Source: UBA1845 sp002338715
Lineage (GTDB): Bacteria > Planctomycetota > Phycisphaerae > UBA1845
Length of the DNA stretch: 64,000 nucleotides
Direction: 5' to 3'
Assembly (NCBI GenBank): GCA_035344155.1
Contig: DAORAL010000022.1
Span: 1-64,000 of the forward strand
This document shows positions 33,651 to 42,012 of the stretch, piece after piece. Under the pieces are notes generated by a model. It was not told where the DNA came from. It searched no databases and was given only the letters and a program-made list of their open reading frames with translations. How positions within the stretch are numbered: position 1 is the stretch's first letter; every line of letters starts with the position of its first letter. The position numbers were made by a program, and so were the translations under genes.

Positions 33651-34116
33651 GGCAGCTCCCCAATGGCTCGTTTGGTTGTCTAGATCCAGCAAGCAGTGCG
33701 AATCTTCAAGCAAATCTGTTTTGGTCTGGCATCAACTTTGAAGTTGTCAAAATCGAAGTTGTCAAAAACACCGAGACGACAGGCGCCGCACGAGGCGAAC
33801 ATGGGCGCGAATGCGATCCGCCATCAAGGCCATTGCCCGGCGCGGGGCATCGATGCCGCGGCACGTGGGTGAGCAATCTGATGGACGAGCGCTCGAACGT
33901 CGGCACACCGGGTATCGCCTGTAAGAATCGCGTTTTGATTCATACTAGGCAGCACCTCGGACGACATTCAACGCCGATTGTCGTCGATGCACCAGTGTCC
34001 AGTCAAGTCTAGTTGAACGCGGAACTTATGAATCGTCACCGATATCAGGACCTTCGCGCGCAGCCTGACTTGTCAGATTCTGTGTAACGTCGACTTGGAC
34101 ACTGCGAATCGCGGGC
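33651..34116. other. intergenic, no gene seen
   Basis: About 466 bases between the selenoprotein and the protease. A short direct repeat (aaatcgaagttgtcaaaa type) occurs at 33735-33770. The open frames here lack protein-like composition and ribosome-binding sites. Any promoter of the protease must lie here on the minus strand, but none stands out. Confidence 0.4.
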
Positions 34117-35052
34117 TTATCGGTCTTCGTTGTTGAGTGCCTTGATGCGCTCCAGCACCGGTTCCCACGATGCCCGGTGATGGATCATCATTGGAAAGAT
34201 CTCCCTGACGTGGCCGGTTTTATCGATGAAGTACGTCGTGGTCTGATGATATCGGTCCTTCGTGATCCCTTCGATGTCCGCAACCAATTTGAATCTTGGC
34301 TCAGAGTTGAAGTGTTTCAGGAATTTGGCATGTGATACCAAATCTTTGTCTTCCTGCGCTACTGCAATCACCACGGTGTCGAGCTTCGTGAATTCGTCGT
34401 AGCTTTCCTGCAACTGGACCAGTTGCTTCGCACAGTACGGTCACCAAAACGCCCGATACGTGGTGAGCACGATATTCGATTTTCCGATCATCTCGCCAAG
34501 ATCGACCTGCGTGCCATCCGCCTGCGGCAATGAGACACCCTTCACCTTCTCGCCTATTTTGACAAGACTGTTGTCGCCCCAGGATGCATCGCCGATCGCG
34601 ACTTCTTTCCCCCCACCCTCCGCAATCACCGGAACCGCAATCCGCTTTCTGATGAAGCGAACCGAGCCATCTTCCAGCGTTGCATAGGCAATGAAATTGA
34701 TTGCGATCTGATCAGAATCTTTCGGCGCGGCGATGAGTTTGAAATCAATATTGGAAGATTTGGATTCGAGCGCACGTTCAAACGGGGCGCGGAGAAATTC
34801 ATTCTTTGCCAATTCCTTGTGCTCATTCAGGACCTTCCCGACCAGTTCGACCGATTTGGGAACATCGATCTGAATCAGCGGGACGGGAATCCCGGCTTGG
34901 TCCACGGACGAGTTGGAAGCAATATCCCAGTTCAATGTGAGCGTGTAGGACTGGCCCACGTGCAAATCCGTGGCATCGATCCTTGCAGATATCTCGACGG
35001 CATTGGGCTGCACAATTCCCAGTGCCATGATGCAGAGCATTGGCATCGACAT
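34117..35052 (-). CDS. secreted thioredoxin-fold redoxin with selenocysteine (UPYC) at an in-frame UGA
   Basis: The frame starts at ATG 35052 (tctggagaac upstream) and meets a TGA at 34443-34441, yet coding similarity continues in the same frame for 108 more codons to a TAA-type end near 34117. Around the stop it reads VLTTYRAFW-U-PYCAKQLVQL, exactly where redoxins (AhpC/TSA type) have FWCPYC, so the TGA most likely encodes selenocysteine (Sec204) paired with Cys207. A SECIS-like hairpin lies 14 bases downstream. The 311-residue protein has a short hydrophobic N-terminus, an ~150-residue N-terminal domain (VEISARIDATDLHVGQSYTL) of unknown fold, and the redoxin domain from ~175. It probably reduces peroxides or disulfides in the periplasm. 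No sel genes are in the window. Confidence 0.85.
34410..34426 (-). promoter_or_regulatory. bacterial SECIS-like hairpin
   Basis: On the mRNA strand gcaactg-gtc-cagttgc forms a perfect 7-bp stem with a GUC loop, starting 14 bases after the UGA. Bacterial SECIS elements sit inside the coding sequence just downstream of the UGA and expose a guanine followed by U in a tiny apical loop (GGUC in E. coli fdhF), which matches in position and loop. It supports recoding by SelB. Confidence 0.7.
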
Positions 35053-35318
35053 GTGTTTTGTTCTCCAGAGTATTTGTCAGGCCCGGGTGGATGATCGCAA
35101 TCGACCTTTAACAAAACCCACTTGGTCGAAGCAAGTCAAACGGATCATAGAAGCTGTTCAAGAGATTGCAAAACGGTAATTCCTGGGGACTTAGGCAGAC
35201 TTCACAGGGACGTGCGAAGCGTGATGACGGCTTAATTTTGCATTCACGGCAAAAGCTTTTAGGGTGTATGGGTCTAAATCTGCCTGAATTATGACTTCAA
35301 ACAAGCCAAGGAGGCCAA

Positions 35319-37484
35319 ATGTCGGATGGATCGGGTCGTTACATCATGCTTGTCAGCGTTCATGGACGCGTCCGCGGTTCTGACATGGAACTTGGGGTGG
35401 ATCCCGATACCGGTGGGCAGATCACCTATGTGGTCGAATTGGCCAAGGCGTTGATCGAGCACTCCGAAGTCGACCGCGTGGATCTGGTAACGCGGCGTCT
35501 TGTCGATCCCAAACTCGATTCGGTATATGGCGAGAAGTTTGAAGAGCTAGCCCCAGGTGCAAACATCGTCCGCATCGAATGTGGTCCCCGACGCTACCTC
35601 GCGAAAGAATCGCTCTGGCCACATTTGGACAGTTTCTCGGACAATCTGCTTCGATTTTTGCGAAATCAGGGGCGTGTTCCCGACCTGATTCACGGGCACT
35701 ATGCCGACGCTGGATATGTGGCGGCGCGGTTGTCGTCGCTCTTGGGGATACCGATGGCCTTCACCGGTCATTCGCTCGGACGGGTCAAAAAGCAGCGGCT
35801 ACTTGAACAGGGAACGACCGAAGAAGCCATCGAGAAACGATACCGCATCACACGGCGCATCGAGGCCGAAGAGTATGCGCTCGACAACGCAAACTTCGTT
35901 GTAACCAGCACCCATCAGGAAGTTGAAGAGCAATATGCGCTCTACGACAACTATCAGCCCGGTCGCATGACCGTGATTCCGCCGGCTGTCGATCTGAGTC
36001 GCTTCACGCCGCCACCGCGCAGTTGGCGCAACCTGCCAAAGATCCAGAAGGCGATCGCGCCGTTTCTTGAGGATTGGGCCAAACCGATGATCCTGGCGGT
36101 GTCGCGTCCCGATCCGCGCAAGAATATTTCCGCGCTCATCAAGGCATTTGGCGAGAATCAGGAATTGCGCGATCGTGCGAATCTCGTGGTGGTCGCCGGC
36201 AATCGCACGGACATCAATCAACTTGATCGCAGTGCCCGTGAAGTTGTCAATGAGATTCTCTATTACGCTGATCTCTATAATCTGTACGGCAAGATCGCCT
36301 ACCCGAAAAATCATCAGTCCACTGACGTTCCGCACCTATATCAGTTGGCGGCCAAGACCAAGGGCGTGTTCGTCAATCCCGCGTTGACCGAACCATTCGG
36401 ATTGACGTTGTTGGAATCAGCCGCCAGTGGACTGCCGATTGTGGCCACGTCGGACGGTGGTCCGCGAGACATTGTGGCGCTCTGTAAGAACGGTGTACTC
36501 ATTGATCCGCTGGATACAGATGCGATTGGAAAGGCGCTGCTGGATGCCATTTCAGATCGAGGGCAATGGAACCGCTGGTCTCGGTCGGGTTTGCGCGGAG
36601 CGCACCGGCATTACTCGTGGTCAGCGCACGTCAGCAAGTTCGTCAACACTGCAAGCGCTGCGATCCGAAATTCCCACAAACGCCAGCGCCCGCTTTCAAA
36701 CGCGGCCAGGCTCATCACCGCTGACCGAATCGTGGTCTGCGACATCGACAACACGTTGGTGGGCGACAAAGGCGGACTTCGCGAGTTGATTCGAATGCTA
36801 AAGGATGTTGGTTCACGCGTGGCGTTTGGGATCGCAACTGGACGAAGCCTCGAATTGACGCTGTCTGTTTTGCAGGAGTGGAAGATTCCAACGCCACAAC
36901 TCTTAATCACGTCTGTCGGTAGCGCCATACATTATGGGGCTCCGCTGATTGAGGACCGTGGATTCGAGCAGCACATTCGCTATCGGTGGCGTCCTGACGC
37001 GATTCGCGAGGCGATGGCCGACGTTCCCGGATTGAAGCCACAGGGGCCGGAAGGACAAACAGAATACAAAATCAGTTTCGACATGATCGAAGGCGAAGCA
37101 CCTTCGGTAACGGACGTAATTCGCCATTTGAGGCGATCGCGCATACAAGCCAAAGTAATCGCATCGCATGGGGCATACCTCGATATCTTGCCGATAAGAG
37201 CATCTAAGGGCATGGCGCTGCGTTATTTCGCCATGGACTGGGGTGTTGGGCCCGATCGTTGCCTTGTGGCTGGCGATTCGGGCAACGATGAGGAAATGCT
37301 GACAGGCAACACGCTGGGTGTGGTTGTAGGCAACCACGATCCAGAACTGGAGAAACTCCGTGGCGAACCGCACATCTACTTTGCAGAAAAACACTACGCG
37401 TGGGGAATCATCGAAGGAATCGAGCACTACGACTTCTTCGGTCAGATCCGCACACACGAACCGGAGTTCATCTCGAATGTCTGA
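35319..37484 (+). CDS. sucrose-phosphate synthase with C-terminal sucrose-phosphatase domain
   Basis: The 721-residue protein has two domains. Residues ~6-440 are a GT4 sucrose-phosphate synthase (VHGRVRGSDMELGVDPDTGG, IHGHYADAGYVA, FTGHSLGRVKKQ, VIPPAVDLSRF, LAVSRPDPRKNISALI, FVNPALTEPFGLTLLESAAS) that joins UDP-glucose and fructose-6-phosphate. Residues ~465-715 are a HAD phosphatase (VVCDIDNTLVGD with nucleophile Asp475, FGIATGRSLE, ASKGMALRYF, LVAGDSGNDEEM), expected to release sucrose. All HAD motifs are present, so the enzyme is probably bifunctional. Clear ribosome-binding site aaggagg. It is divergent from the selenoprotein and overlaps the next gene by 8 bases. Confidence 0.92.
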   Translation: MSDGSGRYIMLVSVHGRVRGSDMELGVDPDTGGQITYVVELAKALIEHSEVDRVDLVTRRLVDPKLDSVYGEKFEELAPGANIVRIECGPRRYLAKESLWPHLDSFSDNLLRFLRNQGRVPDLIHGHYADAGYVAARLSSLLGIPMAFTGHSLGRVKKQRLLEQGTTEEAIEKRYRITRRIEAEEYALDNANFVVTSTHQEVEEQYALYDNYQPGRMTVIPPAVDLSRFTPPPRSWRNLPKIQKAIAPFLEDWAKPMILAVSRPDPRKNISALIKAFGENQELRDRANLVVVAGNRTDINQLDRSAREVVNEILYYADLYNLYGKIAYPKNHQSTDVPHLYQLAAKTKGVFVNPALTEPFGLTLLESAASGLPIVATSDGGPRDIVALCKNGVLIDPLDTDAIGKALLDAISDRGQWNRWSRSGLRGAHRHYSWSAHVSKFVNTASAAIRNSHKRQRPLSNAARLITADRIVVCDIDNTLVGDKGGLRELIRMLKDVGSRVAFGIATGRSLELTLSVLQEWKIPTPQLLITSVGSAIHYGAPLIEDRGFEQHIRYRWRPDAIREAMADVPGLKPQGPEGQTEYKISFDMIEGEAPSVTDVIRHLRRSRIQAKVIASHGAYLDILPIRASKGMALRYFAMDWGVGPDRCLVAGDSGNDEEMLTGNTLGVVVGNHDPELEKLRGEPHIYFAEKHYAWGIIEGIEHYDFFGQIRTHEPEFISNV

Positions 37485-39867
37485 TGCCATTTCAACGTAT
37501 ATGCGTGAACACCGCGACGAAGCCTATTTGTTGTTGCGCAAGTTCACGTCGCAAGATAAAAAGTTCGTCATGCGCTCGGAGCTTCGCGAATCGATGGAGT
37601 TGGTGTCCGCCGAGCGCGAAGACTCGTCGCTGTCGACATCGCCTTTGGGTGAATTGTTGAATGCGAGCGAAGAGGCCGCGATAGACGGACCATGGATTGC
37701 GATTTCTGTTCGTTGGCGCCCGGGCCAGTGGCAGTTTTATCGTTTCCACGCCGAAGCGGTTGACGTCGAAGAGATCGATGTATCCGAGTTTCTGGCGTTC
37801 AAGGAGCGGCTGGTCGACGGTCAAAGTGCACGCGATCAATGGCAGATGGAAGTGGACCTGACGCCGTTCAACCGTGGGTTCCCGAAGCTGAAGGAACCGC
37901 GGTCGATTGGTCAGGGGATGAGTTTCCTGAACCGCCGTCTTTCGAGCGAACTCTTTCAGGAACTTGATCGTGGTGATCAGCGCCTGCTGCAATTCCTTCG
38001 CCTGCACCAGTACTCGGGTCGCCAGTTGATGCTGAGTCAGCGGATCCACGACGTAACCGAATTGCGCCGCGCCCTTCGCCAAGCCGACGAATATCTGGAG
38101 AAATGTTCGCCCGACGCAACCTGGGACGATGTTTCGCTCGATCTTGAGGCCATGGGCTTTGAGATGGGTTGGGGCAAGACGGTCGAGCGCATGCGCGAAA
38201 CGTTGCGGATGCTTTCCGACATTTTGGAAGCGCCCGATCCCGGCGTGCTGGAAAACTTCCTCGCACGCATCCCGATGATTTTCAACATTGTGATCCTCTC
38301 GCCACACGGCTACTTCGGTCAGTCCCACGTGTTGGGACTTCCCGATACCGGTGGGCAGGTCGTCTACATTCTCGACCAGGCTCGTGCGCTCGAATGGGAA
38401 ATGAAGAAGCGTCTGGACGAGCAGGGGATCACGCTCGAACCGCAAATCCTCGTCGTCACGCGATTGATTCAAAACGCGCATGGCACAACCTGCGACCAGC
38501 GGTCGGAAAAAATCATCGGTACGTCGAATGCACGAATCCTCCGCGTGCCATTTCGCGATGCGCATGGGGAGATTGTCCCCAACTGGATTTCGCGTTTTGA
38601 AATTTGGCCCTACCTGGAGCGGTTCGCAGAAGAGGCTGAAAAGGAAGTGATCGCCGAACTCGGCGGCAACCCGGGGCTGATCGTCGGCAATTACTCAGAT
38701 GGCAATCTCGTGGCGACGTTGATGTCGCGTCGGTTGCACGTGACGCAGTGCAACATCGCCCACGCGCTGGAGAAGACCAAGTACCTCTTGAGCGATCTCT
38801 ATTGGAAAGACAACGACTCGCAATACCATTTCGCGTGTCAGTTCACGGCTGACCTGATCGCGATGAACAATGCCGACTTCATCATCACCAGTACGTATCA
38901 GGAAATCGCCGGTACGGAAGACAGTGTCGGGCAGTACGAAAGCTATTCGCATTTCACGATGCCGGGTCTTTATCGCGTTGTGAACGGCATCAACGTCCAC
39001 GATCCGAAATTCAACATCGTTTCACCGGGGGCTGATCCGGATATCTATTTCAGCCACGCAGACAAGAAGCGCCGTTTGACCGCGCTCGAACCCGAACTGC
39101 GCGAAATGGTCTTCGGCGACGGTGGCGGTTCGCCTTATCGCGGCCATTTCAAAGACGAATCAAAACCGATCGTCTTTACGATGGCGCGGCTCGATCGCAT
39201 CAAAAACCTCAACGGTCTCGTCGATTGGTTTGGCCGATCCGAGCGCCTGCGCAAACACGCCAACCTGTTCGTCGTCGGCGGGCATCTCGATCCGGCGCGG
39301 TCCAGCGATCACGAGGAACGTCAGCAGATTGAACGCATGCATCAGTTGTACGACGAGCACAATCTGGAAGGGCACTTCCGTTGGCTCGGGTTCCAGTCGG
39401 AACGCACGCTGGTGGGTGAGTTGTATCGATTCATCGCCGACCATCGCGGTGTGTTCGTTCAGCCGGCGCTGTTTGAGGCGTACGGATTGACGGTAGTCGA
39501 AGCGATGTCGTCTGGTTTGCCGACTTTTGCGACATGCTATGGCGGACCGTCGGAAATCATCGAAGACGGTGTGTCGGGATTCCACATCGATCCCAACCAC
39601 GGCGACCAAGCCGCAGAACTCATCGCAGAGTTCCTCGAAAAGTGTGCCGCAACGCCGAAGTGCTGGGATCAGACCTCGCAGAATGCCATCGCCCGCATCG
39701 AACGTGGGTACACGTGGCGGTTGTACGCCGAGAAGATGATGACGCTCGCACGGGTCTACGGTTTCTGGAAATACATGACCAGCATCGATCGCGAAGAGAC
39801 CAGCCGCTACCTCGAACTGCTATACGGATTGCAGTACCGCTCGCTTGCGGACTTTAGAACGCCATAA
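37477..39867 (+). CDS. sucrose synthase
   Basis: The ATG at 37477 lies inside the end of the SPS-SPP gene (8-base overlap), giving 796 residues. It reversibly makes sucrose and UDP from UDP-glucose and fructose. The N-terminal regulatory and membrane-targeting domains of the family are present (residues ~1-260, e.g. LTPFNRGFPKLKEPRSIGQG), then the GT4 catalytic core: SPHGYFGQSHVLGLPDTGGQ, IWPYLERFAEEAEKEV, GNYSDGNLVATLMSRRL, ALEKTKYLLSDLYWKD, STYQEIAGTEDSVGQYESY, PGLYRVVNGINV, FTMARLDRIKNLNGLVDWF, and EX7E region ALFEAYGLTVVEAMSSGLPT. Length and domains match plant and cyanobacterial enzymes. With the preceding gene it forms a closed make-and-break sucrose module. Confidence 0.95.
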   Translation: MSDAISTYMREHRDEAYLLLRKFTSQDKKFVMRSELRESMELVSAEREDSSLSTSPLGELLNASEEAAIDGPWIAISVRWRPGQWQFYRFHAEAVDVEEIDVSEFLAFKERLVDGQSARDQWQMEVDLTPFNRGFPKLKEPRSIGQGMSFLNRRLSSELFQELDRGDQRLLQFLRLHQYSGRQLMLSQRIHDVTELRRALRQADEYLEKCSPDATWDDVSLDLEAMGFEMGWGKTVERMRETLRMLSDILEAPDPGVLENFLARIPMIFNIVILSPHGYFGQSHVLGLPDTGGQVVYILDQARALEWEMKKRLDEQGITLEPQILVVTRLIQNAHGTTCDQRSEKIIGTSNARILRVPFRDAHGEIVPNWISRFEIWPYLERFAEEAEKEVIAELGGNPGLIVGNYSDGNLVATLMSRRLHVTQCNIAHALEKTKYLLSDLYWKDNDSQYHFACQFTADLIAMNNADFIITSTYQEIAGTEDSVGQYESYSHFTMPGLYRVVNGINVHDPKFNIVSPGADPDIYFSHADKKRRLTALEPELREMVFGDGGGSPYRGHFKDESKPIVFTMARLDRIKNLNGLVDWFGRSERLRKHANLFVVGGHLDPARSSDHEERQQIERMHQLYDEHNLEGHFRWLGFQSERTLVGELYRFIADHRGVFVQPALFEAYGLTVVEAMSSGLPTFATCYGGPSEIIEDGVSGFHIDPNHGDQAAELIAEFLEKCAATPKCWDQTSQNAIARIERGYTWRLYAEKMMTLARVYGFWKYMTSIDREETSRYLELLYGLQYRSLADFRTP

Positions 39868-39881
39868 GTTCAACGCTGCCG

Positions 39882-40118
39882 CCGTCATGCCCGCGCGGGC
39901 GGGCATCCAGGAGGATGCATCATCAATCTCAGTGCATCCGAAGCCAGTACTGCGTTGGCGTAACGAACAAGATGCTACGTTTGGACAGAGATTGCCACCA
40001 TTGCGGTCTAAAACCAAGCGTAGCTTTTTGCTTGTCCACTTTTCAGAGCAAGGGCGCGGATACTCGCCTGGATCGACTTTGGTTTTCCCCTGGATTCCCG
40101 CCTGCGCGGGAATGACGG
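39882..40118. repeat. inverted pair of ~105-bp palindromic-core repeats, copies 6 and 7
   Basis: Copy 6 lies at 39882-39984 on the minus strand (core ccgtcatgcccgcgcgggcg, with gggcat arms replacing gggaat) and copy 7 at 40014-40118 on the plus strand (core 40087-40118, cctggattcccgcctgcgcg type). Both begin with ccaa(a/g)cgtagc and end at the core, facing away from each other across ~30 bases. The rest of the 540-base gap up to 40408 shows no gene. Confidence 0.75.
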
Positions 40119-40408
40119 TGTGCTGTCTCGCGGCTACGAGTGGATTTGGAATACTTTAGAGCTAAGCCCACCGACGTTCGTCCACATTCAACCAACCCCA
40201 ACGACCAAGCTTCTCATCGGTGCTTTCGCACGCCCTTCTTGTCGTCCACCTATTCGCAACTAATTGACGATCCTGCAACGGTTTATGGCCGTTTCTCGGA
40301 TTCTTCAGATTTTTTGGCGGTTTGTTGAAAGGTGCAATGATCGTTCGGGCCAATACCATCTGAGGCATTGGCGAAACCTCGGGTCGGTCAGGCAATCGGA
40401 GAATCTGC

Positions 40409-41938
40409 ATGCGTCGCGTTTTCATATTTGCGTTGTTGATTTCATTTTCGGTTTTTGCGGTTGGTTGCCAGACGCCGGCTGACCAACCCGGTGACCAGAA
40501 TCAGGATGCGGCTGATGATGGCGGGACATCCAACGATGGTATGGATGACTTGAATACCAATGGTGCGGACAGCAGCGACGATAACGATGATCAAGATGAT
40601 GGCGATGATCAAGGTGCGACAGACATAGACTCTGCAGACGATGTCGACGGCGATGGCGTGATCAATGCCGCGGACAACTGTCCAAACACGAGCAATCCGA
40701 ATCAGGAGGATGGCGACTCCGACGATATCGGCGACGCCTGCGATAACTGCCCAGCCGTCGCCAACGCAACGCAGTCGGATTCGGACGACGACATGGTTGG
40801 AGATGCGTGCGATTCGTGCCCAGATTTGGCGAATGATTCGGGCGTTGATTCTGATGGCGATGGTGTGGGTGACGACTGCGACAACTGTCCGAGTGATTCG
40901 AACGTGGGCCAAGACGACAGTGACGGCGATGCGATGGGTGACGTGTGCGACAATTGCGTCGACGACGACAATCCGGGGCAAAGTGACACCGATGGTGACG
41001 GTGTTGGCGATGCATGCGACAACTGCCCCAATAGCGCCAACGAGAATCAAGCCGACTCGGATGATGATGGTATTGGGGACACGTGCGATCAGGAGATCGT
41101 CTTTACGTCTACGCGCGACGGCAACCGCGAAATCTACATCATGAATGTTGACGGCAGCGATCAGACGCGACTCACCACGCATCCGGAGCGCGACCATCAA
41201 CCATCGATCAATCCGCAGGGAACCCGCATCGCATTTTGTTCAGCCCGCGATGGATTTGACAACATCTATGTGATGAACGTTGACGGGACAGCTCCGCAGA
41301 ATTTGACGAACAACCAGTATGCCAACAACAATCCGGCTTGGAGTCCGGACGGGCGGAAGATCATTTTCAGTTCCAGCCGCAGCGGTATTCAGCGTATTTA
41401 TGTGATGAACTCGGACGGGACGCAGGAGAAGGCTTTGACGTCTTCAAATGATTTTTCCTCGGTTGCAACACCGGTCTATCATCCCGACGGTTCAAGAATT
41501 GCATTCTCCGGTTACGGCACGGGTACGAGCCGCTGGGATGTCTGGGAGATGGATGCCGATGGTTCAAACCTCGTGAATGTGTCCAGCGGTTCATCGTCGG
41601 ACGATACACCTGCATACGACTACAACAACGATGCAATCGCATTTATTTCGTATCGCACCGGTGAAACGCAGGTTTTTCGCATGGATGGCGATGGCGGAAA
41701 TCAGGTCGATTTAACCAATGACGTGACGTTTGAAGTGTATTATCCTTCGTATCATCCGCTCGATAGCCGTATCGTGTTTTCCGGCTATGAGCAATCAGCC
41801 AATGCGTCACAGATTTACCTGATGAATGCGGATGGAAGTGATGTGATCGCACTGACTTCGGCGGGGAACAATGAAGATCCGTCGTTTTCACCGAAGTACA
41901 AAAACCTGATTGTCATTGGGCCGGCAATCACTCCGTAG
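40409..41938 (+). CDS. lipoprotein with TSP3 repeats and TolB-like propeller, copy A
   Basis: The 509-residue protein starts with a lipoprotein signal (FIFALLISFSVFAVGC, Cys20). Residues ~22-75 are an acidic Asp/Asn/Gly linker. About seven thrombospondin type-3 calcium repeats follow (DGDGVINAADNCPNTSNPNQ pattern, ~75-225), then a six-bladed TolB/WD40-like propeller (IVFTSTRDGNREIYIMNVDG and repeats, ~229-505). The fold suggests a calcium-stiffened stalk presenting a propeller at the surface or in the periplasm; no catalytic residues are seen. It is followed 74 bases later by a close paralogue, so a tandem duplication produced the pair. Confidence 0.85.
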   Translation: MRRVFIFALLISFSVFAVGCQTPADQPGDQNQDAADDGGTSNDGMDDLNTNGADSSDDNDDQDDGDDQGATDIDSADDVDGDGVINAADNCPNTSNPNQEDGDSDDIGDACDNCPAVANATQSDSDDDMVGDACDSCPDLANDSGVDSDGDGVGDDCDNCPSDSNVGQDDSDGDAMGDVCDNCVDDDNPGQSDTDGDGVGDACDNCPNSANENQADSDDDGIGDTCDQEIVFTSTRDGNREIYIMNVDGSDQTRLTTHPERDHQPSINPQGTRIAFCSARDGFDNIYVMNVDGTAPQNLTNNQYANNNPAWSPDGRKIIFSSSRSGIQRIYVMNSDGTQEKALTSSNDFSSVATPVYHPDGSRIAFSGYGTGTSRWDVWEMDADGSNLVNVSSGSSSDDTPAYDYNNDAIAFISYRTGETQVFRMDGDGGNQVDLTNDVTFEVYYPSYHPLDSRIVFSGYEQSANASQIYLMNADGSDVIALTSAGNNEDPSFSPKYKNLIVIGPAITP

Positions 41939-42012
41939 CGCATCGGTAGCATTCACGCGCTGACGGATTCGAGGTTCCAAAAACCAGATAGTTCCACTTT
42001 GGAGGTCTGACC

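Noticed and set aside
34441..34443. Stop codon splitting the redoxin, read as a pseudogene or two genes
   Set aside because: Frame, position at the catalytic Cys, the following PYC motif and the hairpin favour selenocysteine over a broken gene.
37492..38565. 357-codon antisense frame within sucrose synthase
   Set aside because: Mirror of the coding strand with no independent start signal.
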